64,000 bases of DNA from Sneathiella sp. P13V-1 (GCF_015143595.1 NZ_WYEU01000002.1:434001-498000); one strand, 5' to 3'. Positions 55,278-63,688 are shown, numbered from the stretch's first letter. Program-made: numbers and translations. The notes: a model not told the origin generated them from the sequence alone.

Positions 55278-55414
55278 ATTCTCTTTATTTGAATATAAAA
55301 CAAAGACTTATTACGTGATTCTGTGGGTAGAAGTTTTGTATTCTCAGTGTTTTGAGTAATTTCTAACAATAACAGACTTTAGATAATTCCATAAAATACA
55401 ACTAAGGGTAGGAT

Positions 55415-55840
55415 ATGGCGTTTGGATTTCCAAAATACAGGCGCGGTGTGGCAGCAGTGCGCCAACTGCTTTTCGACAAGATTGAGACAAATAACGAAAC
55501 CGCTACCTTTTTTGAAGAGCTATCAAGTTCGAACATATTGCAAAAAGCAATGACTTTTCGAAGTACGGCATTTTCAAAACAGGAAGATCGAAAAATCCGC
55601 CACTTGTTGGCGGATTTTTTTTCGCGTGAAATCTTGTTAATCGCAGATGCCAAAGAACAGGAGGAGGGTGTTGAAAATAAAGAGGCTGCAGCGCGATCAA
55701 AATTGAGGATCGATGTCAGGCGATGGTTAATGGAGCAATTTGCGCCTGAGATTTATGGAAATGCCAAAGGTAATAACAGCACTGGCGGTGTGAAATCTAT
55801 CAAACCAAAAATCTATATTCCTGACAATGGACGATCTTAA
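55415..55840 (+). CDS. Probable phage terminase small subunit
   Basis: 141-aa protein before the large terminase. The stretch KLRIDVRRWLMEQFAPEIYGNAK is close to a common small-terminase-like motif (lysine-rich, ID-x-R-x-W...YG). An AAGGGTAGG site precedes the ATG. The last 14 bases overlap the large terminase start, so the pair is coupled. It should recognise packaging sites and recruit the large subunit. Confidence 0.75.
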   Translation: MAFGFPKYRRGVAAVRQLLFDKIETNNETATFFEELSSSNILQKAMTFRSTAFSKQEDRKIRHLLADFFSREILLIADAKEQEEGVENKEAAARSKLRIDVRRWLMEQFAPEIYGNAKGNNSTGGVKSIKPKIYIPDNGRS

Positions 55841-57176
55841 ACCACAACCAGGTCCGCAAGAGACCTTTTTGGCAAGTTCCGCTGATATCGGGATTTATGG
55901 CGGCGCAGCAGGAGGCGGGAAAAGCTACGCGTTACTGCTGGAGCCATTGCGCCATATTGATAACCCACTGTTTCGGGCGGTCATTTTCAGGCGTACATCA
56001 AAGCAGATCAGAAACGAAGGGGGGCTTTGGGATGCAGCCCGAAAACTATATTCACATCTGGGAGCAACAGCCAAAGAGACAGATCTGGTCTGGAGATTTC
56101 CATCCGGGGCAACAATAAGTTTCGGATCTATGGAGCATGAGAAGAACTGTTATGACTGGCAGGGAACTGAGATTGCTTTTCTGGGATTTGATGAACTTAC
56201 TCATTTTACGGAAAAACAGTTTTATTATCTGTTGAGTCGCAACCGTTCAGTTTGCGGTATCAGGCCATACGTAAGGGCCACTTGTAATCCAGATGCTGAC
56301 AGCTGGGTTGCGCGTCTGATTGATTGGTGGATTGATGACGCAACCGGCCAAATCCCGGCGTGCAACAGTGGAGCTGTCAGATGGTTTGTGAAAGAGGGAG
56401 ATGACCTGCATTGGTCCGGTAATGAACACGAACTAAAGCAGCGGTTTGAGGACCAATCTCCAAAATCCATGACATTCGTGTCCGCCTCGGTGGAAGACAA
56501 TCAGATCCTTCTTAAAAGTGATCCAGCCTATCGTGCAAATTTGGCGGCCCTAGATCGGGTGGAGCGTGAACGACTTTTGAACGGAAACTGGAGGATAAGG
56601 CCCGAAGGGGGGGAGTTTTTCAGAAGAGAATGGTTTTCCAGAGCTCCAGCACTCACGGCAGATCTTCGAGAAGTGCGAGGTTGGGATCTGGCGGCCACAT
56701 CGGAAAATGAAAGCGGTGGAGGCCGGGCTGACTGGACGGCCGGGGTCAAAATCGGCAAAGACTCCAGTGGTAGGTACTACATCCTTGATGTGAAGCGCAT
56801 GCGAGGAAGTCCCGGTCAAATTGAAGACCTTATCAAAAGGACGGCAAAAGAGGATGGCAAAGCGGTTGCCATTGTCCTGCCTCAAGATCCGGGGCAGGCG
56901 GGGAAATCACAATCTCAAAGCCTGATCAGGATGTTAGCGGGATACAGAGTAAAAGCACTGCCGGTATCGGGAAGCAAGATGGCACGGGCGCGGGCTTTTT
57001 CTGCTCAAGTTGAAGCAGGGAATGTTGGGCTTGTATCGGATGACTGGAATGAGCTTTTCCTCCGGGAATTGGAAGCCTTTCCAGGAGGGCGTCACGATGA
57101 TCAGGTGGATGCTGCCGTGGACGCGTTTAACTTTTTCCTTCGCCAAAGAGCGACAAGCAGAAAGGAAATGTATTGA
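55827..57176 (+). CDS. Phage terminase large subunit
   Basis: DNA-packaging motor: ATPase plus nuclease. Walker A is GGAAGGGKS (residues 25-33), Walker B AFLGFDE, and the C-terminal RNase H-like nuclease has GWDLAAT and HDDQVDA with the metal-binding Asp residues. 449 aa. The C-terminal half matches the Terminase_6C-type nuclease. It overlaps the small terminase upstream and the portal gene downstream (TGATG). Confidence 0.95.
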   Translation: MDDLKPQPGPQETFLASSADIGIYGGAAGGGKSYALLLEPLRHIDNPLFRAVIFRRTSKQIRNEGGLWDAARKLYSHLGATAKETDLVWRFPSGATISFGSMEHEKNCYDWQGTEIAFLGFDELTHFTEKQFYYLLSRNRSVCGIRPYVRATCNPDADSWVARLIDWWIDDATGQIPACNSGAVRWFVKEGDDLHWSGNEHELKQRFEDQSPKSMTFVSASVEDNQILLKSDPAYRANLAALDRVERERLLNGNWRIRPEGGEFFRREWFSRAPALTADLREVRGWDLAATSENESGGGRADWTAGVKIGKDSSGRYYILDVKRMRGSPGQIEDLIKRTAKEDGKAVAIVLPQDPGQAGKSQSQSLIRMLAGYRVKALPVSGSKMARARAFSAQVEAGNVGLVSDDWNELFLRELEAFPGGRHDDQVDAAVDAFNFFLRQRATSRKEMY

Positions 57177-58333
57177 TGATCGATCCATCAATAAAATCGC
57201 CCGAGTATATGGAAATGGCGGAAAAATGGATCCTGCCCAAAGCGTTGATGGGAGGGACGCAAGCGATGCTTTCCCATGGCAGTCGGTTTCTGCCCAAACA
57301 CCCGGCTGAGAATGAGCGGGTTTATGCAGAACGGTCCCGCCGGACAGTGCTCAGAAACTATTTTAGGAAAAGTGTTGATCGTATTACCGGGCATGTCTTC
57401 GCTGGGGCCGTCTCTCCAGATACGGCATTTAATATCAAGTTTCTGGAGTTTCTGACGGATATTAATTTGATGGGACAAGGGGTGACGAGCTTTGCCAGAG
57501 ATTGGTTCGTGGATGCACTGGTTTGCGGTATTTCCTATGCCTATGTGGATTTCGCAGCGGGGCGTCCATATGCGGTTCATTTGAAAGCTGACCAACTGCT
57601 ATCTATCGAATGGTCAGATGCTCAGGGGGCTCCTGATATTCAGGAAATAAGAATATTGGAAGCGACAAGAAATAGCTCCCAGGTCCACGGGCGATCAAGA
57701 GAGCGGATCAGACGCGTTGCTAAAGATGTGTGGGAGCTTTATGAGCAAGATGACAAGGGGAAATGGCAAATTATTGAAAGCGCTGAGAACCAGTTGGGTG
57801 CCGTTCCCATAGTCCCGCTTTATGCCAAGAGAACAGGCTTTATGCAGGCGGAGCCCCCGCTGGAGGATCTGGCATATCTCAATCTGGAGCATTTCCAAAT
57901 CAGGTCTGATCAACGAAACGCACTGAACGTGGCTTCTTTTCCCATTCTCGCTGCCTCCGGGTATGATCCGGAACTGGATGGCCCCATAGAAGTGGGTCCA
58001 AACAAGGTACTGACCACGTCCGATACAGACGGCAGATATTATTATGTGGAAAGTACAGGCTCTGCTCTGGAAGCAGGAGCAAGAGAGCTTAAAGAGCTTG
58101 AGCAGGTGATCCAGCAATTCGGAATGCAACTGGAAAAAGGTAGTGCGCTTGAGACTGCAACAGGGCGTTTATTAGAAGCTGGTGACAGTTATTCGCCGAT
58201 ACGAATGTTTAATTTCGAAGTGGAAGAAAGTTTGAATAACCTGATGCGATGGTTCGGAAAGTGGATAGGTCATGATCCAGAAGGTCGATTAAAGCTCCCT
58301 TTCGAGATAGCAACCAACTCCTCTGAAAACTGA
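57176..58333 (+). CDS. Phage portal protein (DUF4055 type)
   Basis: Ring protein at the capsid vertex through which DNA enters. 385 aa. The N-terminus with HPEY-like SPEYMEMAEKW, the KSVDRITGHVF segment and NLEHFQIRSDQRNALNVASFPIL match the DUF4055 portal family. ATG 57176 shares bases with the terminase stop. No protease gene lies next to it, in keeping with a P22-like head without maturation protease. A hairpin terminator follows. Confidence 0.85.
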   Translation: MIDPSIKSPEYMEMAEKWILPKALMGGTQAMLSHGSRFLPKHPAENERVYAERSRRTVLRNYFRKSVDRITGHVFAGAVSPDTAFNIKFLEFLTDINLMGQGVTSFARDWFVDALVCGISYAYVDFAAGRPYAVHLKADQLLSIEWSDAQGAPDIQEIRILEATRNSSQVHGRSRERIRRVAKDVWELYEQDDKGKWQIIESAENQLGAVPIVPLYAKRTGFMQAEPPLEDLAYLNLEHFQIRSDQRNALNVASFPILAASGYDPELDGPIEVGPNKVLTTSDTDGRYYYVESTGSALEAGARELKELEQVIQQFGMQLEKGSALETATGRLLEAGDSYSPIRMFNFEVEESLNNLMRWFGKWIGHDPEGRLKLPFEIATNSSEN

Positions 58334-58350
58334 TTTTTATTCAATATGTA

Positions 58351-58375
58351 AGCCCTCTTTTGAAGGGCTTTTTTT
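58351..58375 (+). terminator. Terminator-like hairpin after the portal gene
   Basis: AGCCCT (58351-58356) pairs with AGGGCT (58364-58369), then seven T in all. It is inside the late operon. Confidence 0.8.
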
Positions 58376-58388
58376 ATGGAGAGATGAC

Positions 58389-58916
58389 ATGGAATTTGAA
58401 CAGGAAGTTCAAAATATCCTGGAGGAAGCCTCTGGTGAGTTTCAGGAAGACAAAATGCCAAGCGGTGACCCTGTTCCAGATTTAAGGAAAGCACTGGATG
58501 AAAAAAACGAAGAAGCCAATGCACTGCGCGAAGAGAGAGATCAACTGAAGAGAATGTCAGAAATCAAGATGGGTCTTTTTGAAGCTGGCGGAAATTATTC
58601 CCTCCTTAGTCCTCATCTTGAAAAGGTGACCTCTGTTCGAAACATCGATGGGGAGGCTGTGGTTTGTGTGGTCGGCCCTGATCAAGAGCCACTACGCAAT
58701 AGAGAAGGGGGGCTTCTTACCGTTGCTGATAAAATTCAGGAAATGAGGCAAACACCGGAGATGGCAGCTGCCTTTATGAGCGCTCCCTCCAGAGGAGCCG
58801 GGGTTAAGACGACTTCATTTCGCTCGCCTCTCAAGCCGCTTAGTGCATTTGATCAAGCGGCACTTAATTCAAACATCGAAGATATCGCCCGCGGGAAAAT
58901 TGAGGTGTCCCGCTAG
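58389..58916 (+). CDS. Probable capsid scaffolding protein
   Basis: 175 aa, acidic and helical with a coiled coil at about residues 35-60 (EEANALREERDQLKRM). No family recognised with certainty. Placed between portal and coat protein, where P22-type phages keep their scaffold; size and charge fit. The C-terminal 50 residues (SFRSPLKPLSAF...) are looser and could hold the coat-binding helix. Confidence 0.6.
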   Translation: MEFEQEVQNILEEASGEFQEDKMPSGDPVPDLRKALDEKNEEANALREERDQLKRMSEIKMGLFEAGGNYSLLSPHLEKVTSVRNIDGEAVVCVVGPDQEPLRNREGGLLTVADKIQEMRQTPEMAAAFMSAPSRGAGVKTTSFRSPLKPLSAFDQAALNSNIEDIARGKIEVSR

Positions 58917-58959
58917 TCCTTATTAACACGTACCTTACCTTCAACTTTCGGAGAACAAT

Positions 58960-60084
58960 ATGACAAACGAAATTTCGGCGGTGATGCCGAAGATTCTTGC
59001 GCGTGGCCTGCTTTCATTGCGTGAACAGGCGATCATGCCGCGACTGGTAAACGGTAGTTACAGTTCTGTCGCTGCCGAGGTCGGGGATACAATTGATGTG
59101 CCTGTCCCAGTGGATATGCAGGCAGAAAATGTAACACCTTCTGAAGTCTCACCAGCATCAGCAAGCGTAACGACGGAAAAAGTTCAAATTGAACTTAACA
59201 ACTGGAAGAAGGCGAGCTTCCATCTGACCGACAAGGAAATGATGGAGATATCCTCCCAAGAAAACTTCCTGCCAATGCAAGTAAGTTCTGCGGTTCGTGC
59301 CCTTGCCAACGCTGTGAATAAGAGTATCCATGCAGAATATCGCGGGGTTTATGGGATGGTCGGCGCCCCTGGCACGACACCTTTTGCTGCAAGTTCCGCG
59401 GATGCAACAGCGGCGCGGAAACTTCTGTTGAAACAAAGAGCCCCTAAAGAAAATCGCTTTGGAGTTCTGAACTTTGATGCGGAAGCCAATGCCCTTGATC
59501 TGTCAGCATTTGCAGATGCGGACAAAGCTGGGCAAAGCGACGTCAAGATCGAAGGGGAAATCGGCCGTAAATACGGTATCAACTGGTTCAGTGACGATCA
59601 TGTGATGGAACATGTCACGGGTGCTGCGGGAACGCCGATTATTGATGCTATCGATGGCGCGACAAATAGCCTCGAAGTCTCTGGTCTGACGTCAGATCCA
59701 AATGTGGGCGATGTCTTCACTATTGAAGGTGGGGAGCAGCAATATACAGTCCTTTCCGTTGCTTCTGTGGGGGCAAACAGGTCGCTTACGGTGGCACCCA
59801 AATTGCCAACACTGACAACTGGTTTGGAACTTACTTTCGCAGGATCCCACGTGGTCAACCTTGTGTTTAACCGCGATGCGTTCGCCTTTGCAAACCGTCC
59901 GCTGTCGCAAAGTGGTATAGGGGCAGGCCTTGGTAATCAGATTATGACGATGACGGATCCTCAAACCGGGATTTCGCTCAGGTTGGAGGTAAGCCGTCAA
60001 TATAAACAGGTCGTCTGGGAATTTGATCTGCTTTGGGGCGTGAAACTGGTGCGGCCAGAATTGGCAATCCGCTTAGCCGGCTAA
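58960..60084 (+). CDS. Major capsid protein, P22 coat-like
   Basis: 374 aa. Begins MTNEISAVMPKILARGLLSLREQAIMPRLV and goes on with VGDTIDVPVPVDMQ and WKKASFHLTDKEMMEIS, the pattern of the P22 coat protein family. A small insert with VGDVFTIEGGEQQYTVLSV occupies the middle, as in P22's insertion domain. No N-terminal delta domain cut by a protease is expected. A strong ribosome site (CGGAGAA) precedes it. A hairpin terminator follows. Confidence 0.9.
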   Translation: MTNEISAVMPKILARGLLSLREQAIMPRLVNGSYSSVAAEVGDTIDVPVPVDMQAENVTPSEVSPASASVTTEKVQIELNNWKKASFHLTDKEMMEISSQENFLPMQVSSAVRALANAVNKSIHAEYRGVYGMVGAPGTTPFAASSADATAARKLLLKQRAPKENRFGVLNFDAEANALDLSAFADADKAGQSDVKIEGEIGRKYGINWFSDDHVMEHVTGAAGTPIIDAIDGATNSLEVSGLTSDPNVGDVFTIEGGEQQYTVLSVASVGANRSLTVAPKLPTLTTGLELTFAGSHVVNLVFNRDAFAFANRPLSQSGIGAGLGNQIMTMTDPQTGISLRLEVSRQYKQVVWEFDLLWGVKLVRPELAIRLAG

Positions 60085-60094
60085 AAAGAAACAC

Positions 60095-60122
60095 AGAGGG
60101 GGCTTTTGTCCCCTCTTTTTTT
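60095..60122 (+). terminator. Terminator-like hairpin after the coat gene
   Basis: AGAGGGG (60095-60101) pairs with CCCCTCT (60110-60116), with seven T to 60122. It is 11 bp past the coat stop. Confidence 0.85.
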
Positions 60123-60143
60123 GTCAAAAACAGGAAAAACAAT

Positions 60144-60614
60144 ATGAGTTTGATTGTTGAAGACGGAACTGGTGTCCCCAATGCCGAGAGTTATGTTTCG
60201 ATCAGTGATGCTGACGAACATTTTGCCGCGTTGGAAAACAGCAGCTGGACGCGTGCCTCTTCAGGTTTGAAAGAGAACGCCCTCAAAAATGCCAGCGCCT
60301 ATGCCGATCTCTATAGCTATCCGGGATATCTGTTGAATGCGCAGCAAGGCCTAAAATGGCCAAGGGCGAAAGCCTATGATCAAGATGGGCGTCGTCTTTT
60401 TGGTCTGCCGACAGCCCTTCGCGCAGCTGTTCTGGAACTTGCCGTCGAGATGATAAACAAGTCAGCAGCGGAAACTTTCAGGCGACCCATAAGAGAAAAG
60501 GTGGGCCCCCTTGAACTTGTTTATTCAAACACTCAAAAGCAGCCGAGCTTTGTGTTCCGACTGTTGATGAAAATTGGCGCGCGGCCTTATTCAATCACAA
60601 TGCAGCGGGGATAG
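60144..60614 (+). CDS. Head-tail connector (DnaT-like family)
   Basis: 156 aa from ATG 60144 (MSLIVEDGTGVPNAESYVS); the reading frame is open back to 60033 but that part overlaps the coat gene. The start, ALRKAxxY-like repeats (ALKNASAYADLYSY) and LRAAVLELAVEM match the family annotated as DnaT-like that lies between coat and tail genes in many alphaproteobacterial prophages. Its role is probably the adaptor ring on the portal. Confidence 0.8.
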   Translation: MSLIVEDGTGVPNAESYVSISDADEHFAALENSSWTRASSGLKENALKNASAYADLYSYPGYLLNAQQGLKWPRAKAYDQDGRRLFGLPTALRAAVLELAVEMINKSAAETFRRPIREKVGPLELVYSNTQKQPSFVFRLLMKIGARPYSITMQRG

Positions 60615-60615
60615 A

Positions 60616-60975
60616 ATGTATCGATTTGATATCAAGAAAATCGTTCGTCGATCTTTCGAATTGGCAGTGGGTCTGACAGAAGATGTAAATGTTGTTCAGC
60701 ATTCTGATGACAGTTATGTCCCGGGTGAGGAGAGTTTAACGAACCCCTCCAAAGTTCACGCCAAATATATGAAAGTAAAAGAGTTTGGTGGGTTCTCTAA
60801 AATCGAAGAGGGGCCGGTATTTCAAAATTCTCCTATAATTGGCTGGCTTTGGTGTGAAGAGGCTGCCCCGTTATCCGGAGACGAGCTTGAATTTGAAAAC
60901 AGTCTTCAGAGAATTGTGCAAGTGCGCAGTTTGGACCATGGGGCTGGCAGCTTTTATGAGGTGTGGACAGAATGA
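60616..60975 (+). CDS. Putative head-closure/stopper protein
   Basis: 119 aa from ATG 60616. Not recognised by sequence. Its place between the connector and the tail terminator, small size and beta-rich end (QRIVQVRSLDHGAGSFYEVWTE) suit a head-closure protein. A GCGGGG site precedes the ATG one base after the previous stop, and its own stop overlaps the next start (ATGA). Confidence 0.6.
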   Translation: MYRFDIKKIVRRSFELAVGLTEDVNVVQHSDDSYVPGEESLTNPSKVHAKYMKVKEFGGFSKIEEGPVFQNSPIIGWLWCEEAAPLSGDELEFENSLQRIVQVRSLDHGAGSFYEVWTE

Positions 60976-61361
60976 GTTACGCCAACGTCAAGCTCGCCTT
61001 TGAGAAACATATAGATGGCTTGCAGCTTGGGCTAACTGTTTATGATAGCAGTAGGCACAGGCGCACCCATAAAACATCCTTTATCCTCACTGAGTTTTAT
61101 CCTGGAAATACAAAGCAGATTTTTGTGGGGGCAGCAGAGCCGCAAGAGCGCACTGGCACTTTTGAGTTTCAAGTACGGGAAGCGAGCCGGGAGATAGAAC
61201 TACAAAAGCTGGATGAAATTCGGGAGGGGTTTCCAGTAGGGGCAATCCTGACTGAACCGGATTTAAGGGTCACGATTGGTATTGCTGAACTAGTCCGTCA
61301 GAAATCGCCCCCGTCAAATTTTCACTATCGCCTCAAAATTAACTGGCGCACTTATTTCTAA
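60972..61361 (+). CDS. Tail terminator-like protein (DUF4128 type)
   Basis: 129 aa. ILTEFYPGNTKQIFVGAAEPQERTG, LDEIREGFPVGA and the end FHYRLKINWRTYF resemble the DUF4128/tail terminator family, which caps the tail tube before head joining. ATG 60972 overlaps the previous stop by four bases. Next is the tail tube gene, 11 bp on. Confidence 0.7.
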   Translation: MSYANVKLAFEKHIDGLQLGLTVYDSSRHRRTHKTSFILTEFYPGNTKQIFVGAAEPQERTGTFEFQVREASREIELQKLDEIREGFPVGAILTEPDLRVTIGIAELVRQKSPPSNFHYRLKINWRTYF

Positions 61362-61371
61362 GGAGAGTTAA

Positions 61372-62289
61372 ATGACGTTTGCCATGCAGTCTCTTCACAA
61401 GATGTCTTTTGTTGAAGAACAGGAGTTTGGTGTGCAGCCCGATCCTGCCAATCACACCAGTTTACGACATAGTGGATGCGAACTTAGTCTGTCTCGCCAA
61501 ACCATCGAAAGTGATGAAATCAATGAGAGTCGGCAATTGTCGGGATTGATCTCTGGTGTCGGTAAAGTGGAAGGGGATGTGGATTTTGAGCTGTCTTTTG
61601 GGGCCTATGATACCTTGTTTGAAGGATTGCTGGGAGGCACATGGATAGCAGATACTTTAAAGACGGGTGCAGCATTCAAAAGCTATACATTGGAACGTGT
61701 CTTCACAGATATTGGCGAGTATCAGCAATATTCAGGATGCGTATTCAACGAAATGACCCTCAATATCCGGCCGGATAGTATTATAAGTGGGCGCTTTTCT
61801 GTATTGGGTAAGACAATGAGCCGCTCTGAGAGTTCTGCGGCTACGACTTTGACACCTGCGACCTTTGCTGCGCCGATGGATAGTTTTCAGGCGGAGATTA
61901 AGGAAGGTGGCAGCGTACTAGGTTACATTGTTGGGGTGGAACTGAAGCTAAACAATAACGCCGAAGAGCATTATGTGATCGGTGCCGATAGTGCCGAGGA
62001 TATTTCCCTTGGCAAAAACAGAATTACAGGGGAACTCAGTGCATATTTTCAAAATAGCGCTTTACTTCAAAAATTCTTAGATAAGCAAAAAAGCAGTCTT
62101 TCCATCAATTTAAAAGGTGAGGGGGGAGAGTATGAATTACACCTTCCCCATATTCAGTTTACCGGCCAAGAGATGCCCGTAAAAGGGGACAGCGCCGTTA
62201 TTCAAACCCTCCCTTTCACAGCGCTTTATGATGAAACGGAAGCAACCAGCTTAAAAATAACTAGAGCAGCAGAAGGGGCAAGCGCATGA
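61372..62289 (+). CDS. Phage tail tube protein
   Basis: 305 aa beta-rich major tail protein of the Phage_tube_2-like family, with LRHSGCELSLSRQTIESDEINESRQLSGLI and DVDFELSFGAYDTLFEGLLGGTW. A GGAGAG site precedes the ATG. The presence of a tail tube and tail terminator shows a siphovirus-type long tail rather than the podovirus tail of P22. No sheath gene lies beside it, so the tail is not contractile on present evidence. Confidence 0.88.
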   Translation: MTFAMQSLHKMSFVEEQEFGVQPDPANHTSLRHSGCELSLSRQTIESDEINESRQLSGLISGVGKVEGDVDFELSFGAYDTLFEGLLGGTWIADTLKTGAAFKSYTLERVFTDIGEYQQYSGCVFNEMTLNIRPDSIISGRFSVLGKTMSRSESSAATTLTPATFAAPMDSFQAEIKEGGSVLGYIVGVELKLNNNAEEHYVIGADSAEDISLGKNRITGELSAYFQNSALLQKFLDKQKSSLSINLKGEGGEYELHLPHIQFTGQEMPVKGDSAVIQTLPFTALYDETEATSLKITRAAEGASA

Positions 62290-62675
62290 GTGATCTTGAT
62301 TTGTGGGATCTGGACATTAGCCAAAGTGCTGAGCTGGGGGCCAAGATGGTTCTTTGTCATCCTGTTCGTAAAGAACCCTTGCCGATTGGTATTTATCTGA
62401 AAGGAAAAGATGCGCCAAGTTTCCGCAGGGTTATTCGACGCCAGATAGACTGGCAGATTTCTGAAGGCAAAGCAGATCTGTCAGCTGCAGAAATGGAACG
62501 CCATTTGGTTGAGAGGTTGGCCGCTGCAACTGTTGGCTGGGAGGGGGTTAAGTACCATGGTGAGCCTTTCCCGTTTACTGAGAGAAATGCAGAGAAACTT
62601 TATTCTGAGCAAATCTGGATACGGGAACAAGTTCAGCAATTTATCGATGAACGCGCAAATTTTCTGAAAGACTGA
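62286..62675 (+). CDS. Tail assembly chaperone, short form (gpG-like)
   Basis: 129 aa acidic protein between tail tube and tape measure genes, the position of lambda G. It includes SFRRVIRRQIDW and an acidic C-terminal helix (EQIWIREQVQQFIDE). Overlaps the tube gene by four bases. Its last codons hold an A_AAT_TTT slippery site. It should coat the tape measure during tail assembly. Confidence 0.75.
   Translation: MSDLDLWDLDISQSAELGAKMVLCHPVRKEPLPIGIYLKGKDAPSFRRVIRRQIDWQISEGKADLSAAEMERHLVERLAAATVGWEGVKYHGEPFPFTERNAEKLYSEQIWIREQVQQFIDERANFLKD
62657..62663 (+). promoter_or_regulatory. -1 frameshift slippery heptamer A_AAT_TTT
   Basis: The bases AAATTTT read A-AAT-TTT in the chaperone frame and fit the rule X_XXY_YYZ exactly. 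The -1 frame is open from 62651 (after a TGA at 62648) to 63019, so a slip here gives a long fusion. No stimulatory stem was verified. Confidence 0.7.
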
Positions 62676-63019
62676 TCCAAAGATTTTTGGTCTGGGCGAA
62701 GAATGAACTTCGTCAACTGATTACATCTTCGGGTCAGTCAATTTCAATAGATGCCGCAACCAGACAGTTGCGCCGTCAGGGCATTAAAATTGAACCACAC
62801 GGCTTTCAGGTGGGGACTTGCCCCGATGCACTTCTTCATGTGTGGGAAATGTTTGGAAGTTTGCTGAATGTATGCCGTCCGGGGGAAATGCTTTCGCCAA
62901 TTATCATTGCTGAGAATTTGCGCTGCCTTGCAGAGGTATCTCCCCAAAGGTGGGAGGTTAGGCTGGTGTTCAAGCTGTTCCTGATGTTGCGAGACTTACA
63001 GGATCAAACGAAATTTTAG
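62663..63019 (+). CDS. Tail assembly chaperone extension (gpT-like, reached by -1 frameshift)
   Basis: The frame has no ATG before residue 60 and only a TTG at 62687 without a ribosome site, so separate translation is unlikely. After the slip it would read SERLIQRFLVWAKNEL and continue for 118 codons, giving a 244-aa fusion to the 129-aa short form, a ratio like lambda G (140) and GT (279). The sequence has helical LLHVWEMFGSLLNVC and basic stretches. Function by analogy: the T part binds tube subunits. Confidence 0.65.
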   Translation, partial: SERLIQRFLVWAKNELRQLITSSGQSISIDAATRQLRRQGIKIEPHGFQVGTCPDALLHVWEMFGSLLNVCRPGEMLSPIIIAENLRCLAEVSPQRWEVRLVFKLFLMLRDLQDQTKF

Positions 63020-63020
63020 A

Positions 63021-63040
63021 AGCGGCCAAAAGCCGCTTTT
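63021..63040 (+). terminator. Terminator-like hairpin before the tape measure gene
   Basis: AGCGGC (63021-63026) pairs with GCCGCT (63032-63037), followed by four T, C and two T. The T-run is short, so it may be weak. Confidence 0.6.
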
Positions 63041-63054
63041 CTTATGAGGTGACA

Positions 63055-63684
63055 ATGGCTGATTATCTTGCTTCTGATTTAAAAAGCGTGTCGAGTGATC
63101 TGGATGTACTGTTTAAGAAAACTCAACAATTGAACAGGGAGTTTTCTAAGAACAGCGCTGCAGCATATGTGTCTGGATTATCCAGTGAATTCAACAAGTT
63201 GAGTTCTGTTGTTCGCTCTGGCTTTGAAAAGTCATTGGGAAGTATCTTCGATGTGTTTCTGACCAAGGGGGGGGATGCCAAGGATCTTGTGAAAGCCCTT
63301 GAAAATGACCTTCTGAAACTTGGTAATCAGTATTTTGGTGGAGAGACTTCGAAGAGGTCGTTGGGTCGCGGTATCGCCGCTGTTGGTGGTGATTTACTAA
63401 GTAATCTGCTGCCGGGTTTTGCAACTGGCGGATCATTTACTGTTGGTGGTGTGGCTGGGCATGATCGAAATCTGGTGGGACTTAGACTAAGCCGAGGGGA
63501 GCGAGTGGATATCTCAACCCCCGCTCAGCAGAGACAAGAAAAGCAAGCCTCCTCACAATCTCAGGTGATTAATCTGAATTACAACATTCAAGCTTCGGAC
63601 GCAGCGAGCTTTAGGCGATCTCAATCTCAAATCCAAACCGAAGCCCTTCGAAATGCGCAGCGACTTTTAAAACGAAACGGGTAA
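63055..63684 (+). CDS. Very short tape measure protein (GTA-like)
   Basis: 209 aa from ATG 63055 (GAGG five bases upstream; a GTG two codons earlier is also in frame). Helical N-terminus (LKKTQQLNREFSK), then the Gly-rich FATGGSFTVGGVAGHDRNLVGLRLSRGERVDI found near the end of gene-transfer-agent and small siphovirus tape measure proteins, and a basic C-terminus. Most tape measures are three to six times longer. It directly precedes the DUF2460 gene, as in gene-transfer-agent clusters. Confidence 0.8.
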   Translation: MADYLASDLKSVSSDLDVLFKKTQQLNREFSKNSAAAYVSGLSSEFNKLSSVVRSGFEKSLGSIFDVFLTKGGDAKDLVKALENDLLKLGNQYFGGETSKRSLGRGIAAVGGDLLSNLLPGFATGGSFTVGGVAGHDRNLVGLRLSRGERVDISTPAQQRQEKQASSQSQVINLNYNIQASDAASFRRSQSQIQTEALRNAQRLLKRNG

Positions 63685-63688
63685 AAGA

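Noticed and set aside
55196-55414. Short gene between the 174-aa gene and the small terminase
   Set aside because: The stretch holds a promoter, a terminator and AT-rich DNA; no frame with a start and ribosome site of useful length was seen.
62687-63019. Independent gene starting at TTG 62687
   Set aside because: No ribosome site, a rare start and an ideal slippery site upstream make the frameshift extension the better explanation.
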